Below, piece after piece: positions 17,384-27,208 of a stretch of DNA of 64,000 bases. Within the stretch, counting starts at the first letter, position 1; every line of letters starts with the position of its first letter. The notes under the pieces are model-generated. The model saw only the letters and a program-made list of their open reading frames with translations, had not been told where the DNA came from and searched no databases. Source of the stretch: Palsa-506 sp963755815 (GTDB taxonomy: Bacteria > Actinomycetota > Actinomycetes > Streptosporangiales > Streptosporangiaceae); assembly GCA_963755815.1 (NCBI GenBank), contig CAVWLF010000010.1, positions 372,001 through 436,000 of the forward strand, given 5' to 3'. Made by a program: the position numbers and the translations under genes.

Positions 17384-17558
17384 GCTGTCTGGGCCCGGCG
17401 GCCATGAGCACGGCGGGGAGCGCCGCGGCCAGGAGCACTGGATCGGAAGGACTGCCGGATCCCGGACCGAGGCGGCCGGCCCGGCCTGGACCGGAAAGAC
17501 CGGAGGCTGCAGGATCGAGGCAGAATGCCGTCGCGATGGCGGCCGGGAAGGTGGCGGG

Positions 17559-18806
17559 ATGACAGGGCTGAAGGCGGAGACCGACCCGGCCGAGGTCGGC
17601 TTCGACCCAGGACGGCTGGACCGGATCGACCGGCATTTCAAGCAATACGTCGATGACGGCCGGCTGCCTGGATGGCTGCTCACGGTGAGCCGGAACGGGC
17701 GCCTGGCGCACGTGTCCGGGTACGGCCTGCGTGATGTCGAGGCGGGACTGCCGGTCGAGAACGACACGCTCTGGCGGATCTACTCGATGACCAAGCCGAT
17801 CACCTCAGTCGCGGCGATGATACTGCTCGAAAATGGCGCGTTCGAGCTGACCAGCCCGGTGAGCGATTTCATCCCGTCGTTCGCGGACGTCCGCGTCTAC
17901 ACCGGAGGCTCGGACGCCAGGCCGGTGACCGAGCCCGCCACCGAGCCGGTACGGATCTGGCACTTGCTGACGCATACGGCTGGCCTGACCTACGGCTTCC
18001 TCCGGGTGCACCCGGTGGATGCGCAGTACCGTGCCGCCGGTTTCGAGTGGGCCAACCCGGCTGGCCTCGACCTGGCGCAGTGCTGTGACGTGTGGGCCGG
18101 CCTGCCGCTGCTGTTCCAGCCTGGTGCCGAGTGGAACTACTCGGTGGCGACCGACGTGCTCGGCCGGGTGGTCGAGGTCGCCTCGGGCCAGAGCCTGGAT
18201 GAGTTCCTTGCTACCCGCATCTTCGGGCCGCTGGGCATGACGGATACGGCCTTCCACGTCCCGCCGGATGAGGCCGGGCGACTGGCCGCCCTATATACGC
18301 CCGGGACCGACGGCGGGACGGTCCGTCTCGATGCCATGGGTCAGGTCGCAGCCGCCCGGCCGCGGTTCCTCAGCGGCGGCGGCGGGCTAATCTCGACGGC
18401 TGCGGACTACCACCGGTTCACGCAGCTGCTGCTGGACCGCCCCGGCAGTCCGGCTGGGGAGCTGGACGGCGTTCGCCTGCTCGGCCCGCGGACGGTTGCC
18501 TACATGACTCGCAACCATTTGCCGGGCGGAGCCGACCTGGAGACATTCGGCCGCCCGCTTTACGCGGAATCCCCCTTCCGCGGCATTGGCTTCGGGCTCG
18601 GGTTCGCGGTGGTCATCGACGCTGCGGCCGGCAAGACGGTCTGTTCCGAGGGGGAGTATTCCTGGGGCGGTGCGGCGAGCACCGCATTCTGGGTGGATCC
18701 GGCGGAGGAGCTGACCGTTGCCTTCTTCACCCAGCTGCTTCCCTCGAGCACCTACCGGATTCGCCCGCAGCTACGGCAGCTCGTCTACCAGGCACTGGTC
18801 GGCTAG
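17559..18806 (+). CDS. Serine hydrolase of the beta-lactamase/esterase (class C-like) family
   Basis: A 415-residue cytosolic protein: LWRIYSMTKPIT contains the S-x-x-K nucleophile motif, WNYSVATDVLGRVVE the Y-x-N-like motif (here YSV), and LSGGGGLISTAADYHRF is typical of the EstB/LovD-like group. No signal peptide is visible, so it more likely acts as an esterase or transesterase on an intracellular ester than as an antibiotic-degrading enzyme. The start ATG 17559 lies behind GGAAGGTGGCGG; the raw frame extends upstream but that part is non-homologous. Confidence 0.88.
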   Translation: MTGLKAETDPAEVGFDPGRLDRIDRHFKQYVDDGRLPGWLLTVSRNGRLAHVSGYGLRDVEAGLPVENDTLWRIYSMTKPITSVAAMILLENGAFELTSPVSDFIPSFADVRVYTGGSDARPVTEPATEPVRIWHLLTHTAGLTYGFLRVHPVDAQYRAAGFEWANPAGLDLAQCCDVWAGLPLLFQPGAEWNYSVATDVLGRVVEVASGQSLDEFLATRIFGPLGMTDTAFHVPPDEAGRLAALYTPGTDGGTVRLDAMGQVAAARPRFLSGGGGLISTAADYHRFTQLLLDRPGSPAGELDGVRLLGPRTVAYMTRNHLPGGADLETFGRPLYAESPFRGIGFGLGFAVVIDAAAGKTVCSEGEYSWGGAASTAFWVDPAEELTVAFFTQLLPSSTYRIRPQLRQLVYQALVG

Positions 18807-19042
18807 CGAAGGGGGGCGCAATCGCGACTCGGCGGGGTGCCAGCCACGTCGGTGTCAGCCGAGCCGCGGTGCGGCCCGAGCCAGCCGAGCGGGCCGAGCC
18901 GCAGGCGCCTACTGCAGGCTTGGCCGGTCGACGGGAAGGTGAGGCAGTAGAACCCGTATTGGGCCTGATCCGGGCCAGGCGCGAGCTACTGTCCGGCGCC
19001 GTCCCGGTACCGGTGCCGCCCAGGTCGATTTGCCCGCCTGGG

Positions 19043-20601
19043 TTAGGCGGCGCGGGCGGGTGGTCCGTGGCTGTTCAGGGTGCGCTGCTTGTCGGGGCTG
19101 ACGGCCGTGACGGTGCCGTCGGGGTGCAGGGTGAGGTGCCAGCCCCAGCGGTGGATGGCGGTGAGGTGGTGGAAGGCGCAGAGCAGGATCAGGTTGTTCA
19201 GGCTGGTGGTGCCGCCGTGGCTTCGGGGTTTGACATGGTGGGCCTGGCAGGCGGCGGGGCGCTGGCGGCAGCCGGGGAAGCGGCAGCAGCGGTCCCGGGT
19301 GATCACGGCGCGGCGCAGGTGGTCGGGGATGGTCTTGGTGGCCCGGCCCACGTCCAGCGGCAGGCTGATGCTGCCGGCGGCGCTGTCGAGCAGGCCGGTG
19401 CGCAAGAACGCGGCCAGCCCGGCCGGGCCGGACAGCAGATCCGCGGCATGACGCAGGATCACCCGCCGGACGGCCGCGGCCTTCGGGGACTGCGGCCCGT
19501 ACGGGTACTGCGGCGCCGGGTCGTGCCCGAGCGGCGCCGGGTCGTGGCTGAGGAGGGCGGCGGTGAGCTGGTCCAGGACGGCCGGGTCGACGTGCCCGGA
19601 CACGACCGGCACGATCATCGCGTCACAATCGCTGCCCGGCGCCGCCGCCGGCCCGCGCGCCGCCCACGCCGCCTCCGCCCACGCCGCCTCCGCGGCGCCG
19701 GCGCCGTTCAGGCCGCGGAGCTGATCCAGCGTCATGTGCAGCTGGATCTGGGTCGGCTGGCCCGCCCGGTCCGGCACGCAGCCGGAGGCGATCAGCTGCC
19801 GGCACGCTTCTTCCAGCCCGTCATGGTGGCGCTGGCCCTTAGTCCGGGTGTCCTCGGGGCCGGTTTTCTTGCTGAACGCATCCAGCACCGCGTCCAGCGC
19901 AGCGGCGCACTGCGGAGTCAGATCCCCCTCGACCCGGCCCGCGTCATGCAAGGTCCGGTCCAGCCGCAGCCACCGATCCGCGAACCCGCCACCATCGTCG
20001 GTGTCGGGCTGGGCGCAGCGGCGGCGCATCTCCTCCGCCAGCCCGGCCAGATCCGCCAGCTCCGCGCCGCCCGCCGCGGCCGCCAGCAGGATCGCATCCG
20101 CGTCCGCCTGGTTATCTTCGGGGCAGCTTGGCGGTCCAGGAACAGATCTCCCGCGCCCACGACGCCGAGATCTCCCCGGCCGCCAGCGCCTCGCCGACCG
20201 CCGGGTGGGCGGCCAGCCGCCGCGCCCACCCGACCGCGCCCGCGGCCGCGCCGCTGGTGATCCGGGTCTGCCACCTAAGCCAGCCCTTGCCGTGCCCTGC
20301 CCGTCGTCCTGGTAGCCGCCGGAGGAGATGAACGCGGCTAACGCCCCGGCCCGCGCCGCGGTATGCAGCGACTCGGCCCGCTCCAACCCGCGCAGGCACT
20401 CGGCCTGCGCCGCGGCCGGCAGCGACGCCATATCCGCCGACGCCAGGTACGCCAGCGCGGCTGGGCCATCGCCACCGCGTCCGCCGCGCTCACCGGAACC
20501 CCCGCCGCCGCCATCGCCGGTGCTGCCGCCGCCGTCTCCGCTGCTGGCGGGGGCGCGGCGGGATCGGCGGCGGTTCGGGGTGGCTGGCCGGGCAGGCACA
20601 T
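19043..20601 (-). pseudogene. DUF222/HNH endonuclease-like gene, three frameshifts
   Basis: A 13E12-type gene. The start ATG 20601 has a perfect AAGGAGGTG upstream. Segments in succession are: the N-terminus ending SAADAVAMAQ; AALAYLASADMASLPAAAQ; the DUF222 middle WLRWQTRITSGAAAGAVGW to SWTAKLP; and EDNQADADAILLAA through the HNH domain (CCRFPGCRQRPAACQAHHVK...LCAFHHLTAIH). The frames change near 20478, 20285 and 20121, by one base each; the last two compensate each other. All the homology is present, only the frame is broken. DUF222/HNH proteins are repeated in many actinobacterial genomes; their substrate is unknown. Confidence 0.85.
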
Positions 20602-20992
20602 CGCGGGCGGCACCTCCTTATTCGAATCTATGTTCATACACTAACCACCGGGTCTGACAAAACAGGGCAGTGCCAGCCGTCCGACGTAAATGCACTCGGC
20701 CAGTGGTGACCGGCGGAAGAATCCAGCCGGGGACCGCCGAGGCCTGCGGAACAGGACGCTACTGGGCCGACTGCGGGGAAGCGGCCCCGGTTACGCCGGG
20801 GCCTGCGGGCAGGACGCTGTGGGCCGGCCACGAGGAAGCGACCCCCGGTGGCGCCGGGGTCGGTGGAACAGGACGCTACGGAGGTCCGGCCGCGGGGAAG
20901 CCCCCGGTGGCGCCGGGGTCGGTGGAACAGGACGCTACGGAGGTCCGGCCGCGGGGAAGCCCCCGGTTGCGCCGGGTCTGCGGAACAGGACG
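20602..20992. other. Intergenic region with tandem repeats
   Basis: Between the DUF222 start (minus) and the dedA stop (minus). The first ~60 bp are AT-rich and probably hold the DUF222 promoter; the remainder is the ~59-bp tandem repeat described separately. No coding evidence. Confidence 0.6.
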
Positions 20993-20996
20993 TTAG
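20748..20996. repeat. ~59-bp tandem repeat, five units, with internal palindrome
   Basis: The anchor GGAACAGGACGCTAC recurs at about 20748, 20808, 20865, 20924 and 20982, spacing 57-60 bp. Units 3 and 4 are almost identical; outer units are more diverged. Each unit contains CCCCGG(T/N)GGCGCCGGGG-type palindromes that could fold into hairpins. The last unit runs into the dedA stop codon (20993). Confidence 0.75.
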
Positions 20997-21622
20997 TGCT
21001 TGACGGTCGGGGTGTCCGTGGTTTCCCGGTTGATCGCCGCTTCCTTCCGGAGCTCCCGCAGCCGGTAGATGATGAAAGCGCCGATAGCGATCACCGCGAT
21101 GGCCACGATCGCATAGCCGCCGATAGCGATGTCATGCGCGATGCGGTTCCACGCGCTGCCGAACCCGTAGCCGATCAGCGTGATCACGGTGGCGTAGAAC
21201 ACCGTGCCAATCAGGCTGAGCACCCCGAACTGCAGCGCCGGTACCTCCATGAAACCGGCGACCAGGGACGTGAAAGCCCGGATCACCGGCAGCGCTCGCC
21301 CAATCGCCACGGCGTACTCGCCGCGCCCAGTGAAGAAGCGCTCGGAGCGGTCCAGGTCTGCCCTCGAGATGAGCAGGTACTTGCCCACCCGCTCGACGGC
21401 TGGCCGCCCGCCTAGCCGACCGGCGCCGTAGGAGACAAAGGAGCCGCAAAGCTCGGCCAGCGAGCCAATGATGATCACGAGTACGACGTTCAGGTGACCC
21501 TGGTACGCGAGCACGCCGGCGAAGCCAAAGGTGATCTCCGATGGGATCGGGATGCAGCAAGCCTCGAGGAATCCGAGGATCGCCAGCGCGCCGTAACCCG
21601 CGTGGCTGAGAAGGCTCTCCAT
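20993..21622 (-). CDS. DedA family membrane protein
   Basis: The 209-residue protein has the DedA/SNARE-associated fold: ILGFLEACCIPIPSE (re-entrant loop with conserved Glu and Pro), FVSYGAGRLGGRP, RALPVIRAFTSLVAGFMEV (the conserved R-x-x-P-x-x-R motif) and a final long helix. DedA proteins recycle undecaprenyl phosphate or other lipid carriers and maintain membrane potential. ATG 21622 is preceded by TTAGGGAG. The 3' end touches the tandem repeat array. Confidence 0.92.
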   Translation of the reverse strand: MESLLSHAGYGALAILGFLEACCIPIPSEITFGFAGVLAYQGHLNVVLVIIIGSLAELCGSFVSYGAGRLGGRPAVERVGKYLLISRADLDRSERFFTGRGEYAVAIGRALPVIRAFTSLVAGFMEVPALQFGVLSLIGTVFYATVITLIGYGFGSAWNRIAHDIAIGGYAIVAIAVIAIGAFIIYRLRELRKEAAINRETTDTPTVKH

Positions 21623-22041
21623 GGCTCCCTAAGGTAGCCGCCCCAGCGAATGCTCTGGCAAGGATGCTTAACCCCGCGGATGTATCTGCCTCCCCAACAT
21701 GCGTCAGCAGCGGACGGTGTGGCGCACAGGCCGCTGTACCGAGCAGGGCTCGGCTCCCGTGCAGAGCTCGGCTCCCGGGTAAGGCTCAGCTCCTGCGCCG
21801 GGCTCGGCTCCCGCGCGGCTCCGAGTCCAGTTCCAGCGTGCGTGACCAAGCCGAGGGGCCGGTGCTGACGCGCGGCCTGCTGGCGGCGGCTGATCGAACG
21901 ACCAGCGCTGCGGGGCCTATGCTGCGACTGAGGCCAGCGACGGACATCCGGCAGGGCTACCGAAGCCCGCGGGCAATGTGGACGCAGAGCTGGCAAACCG
22001 GCAATGGCGGCTGATCCGGCTGCGGACCCACGGAGTCAGAC
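21623..22041. other. Intergenic region upstream of dedA
   Basis: About 420 bp without a convincing gene. It contains a four-copy 18-bp repeat (listed separately) and should carry the dedA promoter near 21640-21700. Minus-strand frames across the repeat read as low-complexity Arg-Glu-Pro-Ser and are not supported. Confidence 0.5.
21748..21819. repeat. 18-bp tandem repeat, four units
   Basis: GCTCGGCTCCCG recurs at 21748, 21766, (GCTCAGCTCCTG) 21784 and 21802, an exact 18-bp period. Lies about 130-200 bp upstream of the dedA start. The period is a multiple of three but no reliable gene covers it. Confidence 0.7.
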
Positions 22042-22366
22042 ATGGGATTGATGGACAAGGTCAAGGCGCAGGCCACCCAGCTGGCCCAGAAGACGCAGGA
22101 CACGGCGCGTGACAGCATGGCTAAATTCGATCAGTCCCAGGCCAACCGGCACGGCGACGCCATGCTTCGCAACCTGGGGGCGGTCGTCTACGCGGAACGC
22201 AGCGGGCGGGGAACCGCGGACAGCGCGGCCGAAATCGACCGGCTGGTGGCGCGAGATCGCCGCGCACGAGGCAGCGCATGGCATCAGCCTGACGCCGCAG
22301 ACGACGGATCAGTCATCGGCTGATCGGCCGGCCGCAACGGCTGATCAGGCCGGCCGCAACGGCTGA
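22042..22366 (+). pseudogene. Small hypothetical protein, frameshifted, with Ala/Pro-rich tail
   Basis: ATG 22042 opens a hydrophilic helical protein (MGLMDKVKAQATQLAQKTQD, with a conserved-looking RNLGAVVYAERSGRGT). Around 22246-22252 one extra G displaces the frame; without it the sequence continues as REIAAHEAAHGISLTPQ. Downstream to about 22676 the DNA encodes Pro/Ala-rich text in shifting frames (for example PMPTFTPGAQPPAPFSA), which I take as the decayed or mis-sequenced tail of the same gene. It contains a near-exact ~22-bp repeat (GGCTGATC...GGCCGGCCGCAAC, 22319-22365). Function unknown; soluble, possibly membrane-associated by an amphipathic helix. Confidence 0.55.
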
Positions 22367-22758
22367 TCAGGCGCCGGCCGCCGCACCTGCCGCCGCGTCG
22401 GCTGACGCCGGCGGGGCCCGCCCGCAAGCTCGCAGCCCGCGCCGCCGCCCGCGCCAGCGCCGGCGCCGGCGGCCGAGTTCGGCGCCGGTCCCCCGGCCGC
22501 GTATCCACCTGCTCCTGGGCCGATGCCGACGTTCACGCCCGGCGCGCAGCCCCCGGCCCCGTTTTCCGCTGCGCCTGAGCCGGCACCTGCGCCGCCGCGC
22601 CCGGCCGAGGCCTTCTCCTGCCGCGCCCGCCGGACTCCCGCCGGAGGCGGACCAGCCGCCGGCCTGAGCCCGTCTAGTCGCCTTGGCCCGGCTAGTCACC
22701 GGCCTCAGCCCGCCTAGCCGCAGGCCGGAACGCGGCTAGCCAGCGGCCTGCGGCACGG

Positions 22759-24345
22759 CTACCTCCGGCACGCGTCCTGTGCCGCGGTCTTCTGCCCATC
22801 GGGCCCGGCTGATCCCTGCCCGGAGGTGCTCGGTGGGGGGCCGGTGACCTGGTGCCCGCTGGTGCCGAGCACGATACTGACCCTGGCCACGCCGCTCACC
22901 TGGCGGATGCTGGCACCGGGCAGCACCCGGTGCACAACCTGCGCTGAGGTGATCATTCCCGGCGGGTACTCGATTACCGTCTGGGCGACGTCGCTGCTCG
23001 TCCAGGACAGCCCGGCGGCATGCACGGTGAAGCCGAGCTGAGTGAGCTGCGCGCCGGTATTCGCGGACAGCCCGGTGATCCGGGTCCCGTTGTAGACGTC
23101 GACCGAAACCTGGCTCCGTTTCGGCCCGGGCGGCTGCTTCGCCTGTTTCGGCTGTTTCTGCTTCTTCGCCGTCCGCGGGGGCGGTTTCTTCACCGGCAAG
23201 TCGTCTGCCTTCAGCTCGGCGAAGAGCTGCCCGGCGGCCTGACTGTCCCAGAGCACGGCCGACTCGCCGGTCGGGGTTATGTAATTGGTGTTCGCCAGCG
23301 GCACGGTCATGAACGTGACCTGGCTGGGCGAGCTGCCGCGTAGCCGGTCGGCCAGGCTCGTCACGTTCAGCCGCTGGTCGACCTTTATCGCGCCGGTCAC
23401 GGCACTCAGGAAATCGGAGAGCTTGACCGGATTCGCGAGCGTGCCCGAGCTGATCGCCTCACGCAGCATCGACGAGAGCAGTTGCTGCTGGTCTTTGATC
23501 CTGGCCAGGTCGGAGAGGGCAAACGAATGCCGGTCCCGGACGAATTCCAGCGCGGTGACCCCGTGGACGTGATGCCGGCCAGCGGACATGTGCAGGCCGC
23601 TGTAGGGATCGTTGACCGCAAACGGCAGGCAGATGTTCACCCCGCCCAGCGCATTGACCACCTTGACGAATCCCGGGAAGTTCACCTCGATGTAGTCGTT
23701 GATGGTCAGCCCGGTGTTCTGCTCCACGGTCCGCACCATCAGCTTCGGCCCGCCGATGCCGAACGCCGCGTTGATCTTGTTCATCCCGTGATCGGGGATA
23801 TCGACCCAGGAATCACGCGGCAGGCTGACCACGGAAACACCGCCACCGTGAGCCGGCACGTGAACGATCATCATCGTGTCGGAGTTGGAGCTGATGGCAT
23901 GACCGACATGGAGCCTGGCCTGCTCGGCCGGGCTCAGGCCGGCCCGCAGGTCTACTCCGGCCACCAGGATGTTCAGCGGCCCGCTCGACGGCGTGCCGCT
24001 GGTACCCGCATTGACCCGCCCGACGTGGCCATTGACATAGCTGGTCAGCGCCCAGCCGCCGCCGGCTATCAGCAGCACGACCGCGGACGCCAGGCTGCAC
24101 GCCACGGCCAGCGCACGTCGCTGCCGCGCCTTCCGGCCGGCCGCCAGCCGAGCCATCAGCTGCTGCTGGACTCCGGACGGGCTGGTCCTGCGCCGTGTCC
24201 CTGAATGCGCGGCCGACCCGGATTCGCCCGCTGGCTCCGCCAGCCATTCGCCGGGACGGCCCGGAGCAGCCCACTGCTCGCCTGGCGAAGGGCCCGGCCA
24301 GCGCGGCGATGAGTCATCGTCGCGCGTGCCGTCGTCGCTAGCCAT
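22759..24345 (-). CDS. LytR-CpsA-Psr (LCP) family ligase with LytR_C domain
   Basis: LCP enzymes attach polymers from undecaprenyl carriers to peptidoglycan outside the membrane. The 528-residue protein has a cytoplasmic tail, a single helix (about 78-100, LAVACSLASAVVLLIAGGGW), the LCP catalytic domain (LNILVAGVDLR, SDTMMIVHV, SVVSLPRDSWVDIP, KINAAFGIGG, VDRQ-like VNALGGVNI, VRDRHSFALSDLARI) and a C-terminal LytR_C domain (SVDVYNGTRITGLSANTGAQL) after a Lys/Pro linker. Expected carrier-binding arginines and aspartates are present. It is a lone gene facing away from the acyl-CoA dehydrogenases. The 268 bp upstream (24346-24613) include five TCACGCC repeats. Confidence 0.93.
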   Translation of the reverse strand: MASDDGTRDDDSSPRWPGPSPGEQWAAPGRPGEWLAEPAGESGSAAHSGTRRRTSPSGVQQQLMARLAAGRKARQRRALAVACSLASAVVLLIAGGGWALTSYVNGHVGRVNAGTSGTPSSGPLNILVAGVDLRAGLSPAEQARLHVGHAISSNSDTMMIVHVPAHGGGVSVVSLPRDSWVDIPDHGMNKINAAFGIGGPKLMVRTVEQNTGLTINDYIEVNFPGFVKVVNALGGVNICLPFAVNDPYSGLHMSAGRHHVHGVTALEFVRDRHSFALSDLARIKDQQQLLSSMLREAISSGTLANPVKLSDFLSAVTGAIKVDQRLNVTSLADRLRGSSPSQVTFMTVPLANTNYITPTGESAVLWDSQAAGQLFAELKADDLPVKKPPPRTAKKQKQPKQAKQPPGPKRSQVSVDVYNGTRITGLSANTGAQLTQLGFTVHAAGLSWTSSDVAQTVIEYPPGMITSAQVVHRVLPGASIRQVSGVARVSIVLGTSGHQVTGPPPSTSGQGSAGPDGQKTAAQDACRR

Positions 24346-24613
24346 CGGTATACCCCCAGGCTCCGGCTCTTCGTAGGCTAGCGCGACGGCGCCCGGCCAC
24401 CGCCTTCCCGCGTCGGCGGGTCTGTGATTTTTCCGGATCTGTCGGCCGGCCTGCCGCGGCGTGAACGGCTCCCGTCACGCCGATGGTTACTTCCGGTCAA
24501 GCCCCAGGTTGCTCCCCGTCACGCCTTGGCAAACCCTGTCCCGCCGCGGCCAGGTGCCTCACGCCGCGGCCAATGCTCACGCCGCGCCCAGTGCCGCATC
24601 GTGGGCCAGTCCG

Positions 24614-26957
24614 TCACGCCGTGGGCGGATCCGGGTCCCTGGGCAGGCCGAGTATCCGTTCGCCGATGATGTTGAGCTGGATGTCGGTGGTGCCGCCGCC
24701 GATGGTAAGTGCCCTGGTGAGCAGTACCTGCCGGGCCCAGTGCGCGCCATCGGGGCGCCCGGAGGCAGTGACAGCGGTGCCCGCGCCGCCGCCGAGCGCG
24801 CCGTCCGGCCCGGAGAGCGACCAGCACAGCTCGGCGACCCGCTGGGCATGCCGCATCCCGAGCAGCTTCCGCACGCTGCCGGTAGCGCCCGGCTCCGTCC
24901 CGGACAACTGCTTCAGCGTGACCCGCACCGACAGCAGGTCGATCGCGTGCCCCTCGCTGGCCAGCACGCCGACCTGCCCGAGCGGCACCTCGCCTGCCGC
25001 TCCCGCGACCTCAAGCAACTCGCTGACCCCGGATCCGAAGGTCCACGATTTCGACAGCGACACCCGCTCGTTGGCCAGCGTCGTCCGGGCTATCTTCCAG
25101 CCGCCGTTCACGTCACCGACAACGCAGTCGTCCGGCACGAACACGTCATCGAGGAACACCTGATTGAAGAGCGAATCGCCGGTGATCTCGCGCAGCGGCC
25201 GCACTTCGACCCCCGGTGCCGACATATCCAGCAGGAAGTACGTGATCCCCGCGTGCCGGGGCGCGGCGGGGTCGGTGCGCGCGATGCAGATCGCCCAGGC
25301 GGCCTGCTTGGCCAGCGAGGTCCAGATTTTCTGCCCGGTCAGCCGCCAGCCGCCCTCGGCCCGCTCCGCGCGCGTGGTCAGCCCGGCCAGGTCGGAGCCC
25401 GCGCCCGGCTCGCTGAACAGCTGGCACCACATGAAATCACCGCGCAGCGTGGCCGGCAGGAATCGCTCCTGCTGCTGCGGAGTGCCGTACTTGATCAGCG
25501 CGGGCACGACCCAGGCGCCGATCACCAGGCTGGGCGCACGCACCCCGGCGGCCCGCATTTCCTGGTCGATCACCAGTTGCTCAAGCGGGCTGGCGCCGCG
25601 GCCCCAGGGCCGGGGGAGGTGCGGCGTCACCCACCCGTCGGCGGCCAGCCGCCGGGTGCGCTCAGCGCCGGTGAGAGCGGCGATCTCGGCGAGATCAGCG
25701 CGCACGGCTGACCGCAGCGCGGCTTCGGCCTCAGGAAGTTCGACATTAACGGGCCTACGGGTGCCGGACATAGCCAGCTTGGCCACTCGCCTGGCCCATT
25801 CATCGGAAGGACCAAGCAGGGCGCGCAGCGACATGGCCCGCCGGTAGTAAAGATGCGCCTCGTGTTCCCAGGTGTAGCCGATCCCGCCGAGTACCTGGAT
25901 GCACTCGTGCGAGCACGAGACAGCGGCGTCGATAGCGACCACGGCGGCCACGCTCGCGGCGAACTCGCGCTGGCGTCCCGCAGGCTGGCGTCCGGCCGGC
26001 GTCTCGGCCCCCGTCGTCGCCCGGCGTCTCGTCCGGCATTGCGTCGGGCGGTGTGCGCGCGGCGTCCCAGACGGTTGCGGCGGCCTGCTCGACGGCGGTC
26101 AGCATCCAGGCGCAGCGGTGCTTGACCGCCTGGAACTGGCCGATCGGCCGGCCGAACTGATGCCGGATCTTGGCGTAGTCAGCCGCGGTCGTGGTCGCCC
26201 AGTCAGCGATGCCGGCGGCCTCGGCGCCGAACAGGATGGCGGCCAGGCTGGTGACCGCCCCGCGATCCAGGCCGGCCAGCAGCCGGTCAGCCGGCACGGT
26301 CACCCCGGTCGCGTGGATCCGCGCGACCGGCCGGGTGCGGTCCAGGCTGTCCAGCCGGGCGATCTGCAGGCTGGCGGCGTCGATAACCGCCCAGACCTCG
26401 CCCTCTTCTGTCTGCACCCCGGCCACCACCAGGTCGGCCAGGCTGGCCCCGAGCACCGGGCCCGACTCCCCGTCAACGATCAGGCCGCCGTCTGGCCCGG
26501 CCCGGCCGGTCAGGCCCGCGGCCAGCGAAACCGCGCCGGTGGCGGATCCGTCGGCCAGGCCGGCCAGCAGCTTGGCTATCCCGCCGCCGGCCGCTGGCGC
26601 GGCATCGGCCAGCACGGCACTGGCCAGCACGGCATCGGCGAGCACGGCATCGGCCAGCACGGCACTGGCCAGCACGGTGGGCAGGAACGCCCCGGGCACC
26701 AGCGCCCGGCCGAGTTCCTCCAGCGCCACCGCCAGTTCCGGCAGCCCGTAACCCTGGCCGCCGTGTTCCTCGGGCACGTGCAGGGACAGTACGCCCTGCT
26801 CGGCCAGGGCCGCCGCGATCGACTCGCCCGCGGGGCCCGGGCCGCCGCTGTCATCATCGGCTATGGCCCGGATGACCTCCGCCGGGCAGTGGCGCTGCGC
26901 CCAGCCCCGGATCGCCGCCGCTAGCTCCAGGTGCTCCTCGCTCAGGCCGAGCGCCAT
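24614..26957 (-). pseudogene. Double-domain acyl-CoA dehydrogenase (FadE6-like), frameshifted in the middle
   Basis: Two ACAD units. The N-terminal one reads from ATG 26957 (LSEEHLELAAAIRGWAQRH, EEHGGQGYGLPELAVALEELG, RHQFGRPIGQFQAVKH) and then leaves frame at about 25970-26040. The text resumes as EFAASVAAVVAIDAAVS, HECIQVLGGIGYTWEHEAHLY, followed by a complete second unit (LFSEPGAGSDLAGL, GQKIWTSLA, CSHECIQVLGG; C-terminus TIGGGTTDIQLNIIGERILG). Reconstructed length, about 780 residues, resembles mycobacterial FadE6. It would oxidise acyl-CoA to enoyl-CoA. Residues ~98-125 are a 15-bp repeat (VLADA units, DNA 26608-26684). Divergent from a FadE5-like gene. Confidence 0.85.
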
Positions 26958-27165
26958 CGTTCACCTCGTTCGCGACGTGGTAGGCGGGACGGGTCCGATT
27001 ACAGATCGCGCCCATTTTAGAACGACATTCGGTTTGGCGGAATGGCCAGCCCCGGCCGCCGGGGTGCCCAGTTGCGCCGGTCGATCCGGCGGTACTGCGG
27101 TCGGCCGGCGGCATTGCAGGTGACAGGCTCGCCATCACGGTTACTTGCGGGTAGGATTAGCAATG

Positions 27166-27179
27166 TTACTGGCTGGTAA
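27166..27179. promoter_or_regulatory. Dyad TTAC-N6-GTAA between the two acyl-CoA dehydrogenase genes
   Basis: A short palindrome about 30 bp upstream of the FadE5-like start, inside a 250-bp divergent intergenic region; another TTAC lies at 27141. It resembles TetR-family operators seen near fatty-acid catabolic genes. No regulator gene is in the window, so this is a guess. Confidence 0.3.
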
Positions 27180-27208
27180 GAACGCTACTCTGGACGCCGG
27201 AGGCCGGG

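Noticed and set aside
16571..17767. 398-residue minus-strand frame
   Set aside because: Runs across three unrelated regions and the start of the serine hydrolase gene; no domain.
18869..20260. 463-residue plus-strand frame
   Set aside because: It is the antisense of the DUF222/HNH gene; the protein is low-complexity Arg/Gly/Ala with no domain.
20748..20996. CRISPR array
   Set aside because: Adjacent whole units are nearly identical, so there are no unique spacers; it is a plain tandem repeat.
24461..25711. 416-residue plus-strand frame
   Set aside because: Antisense of the acyl-CoA dehydrogenase; low complexity.
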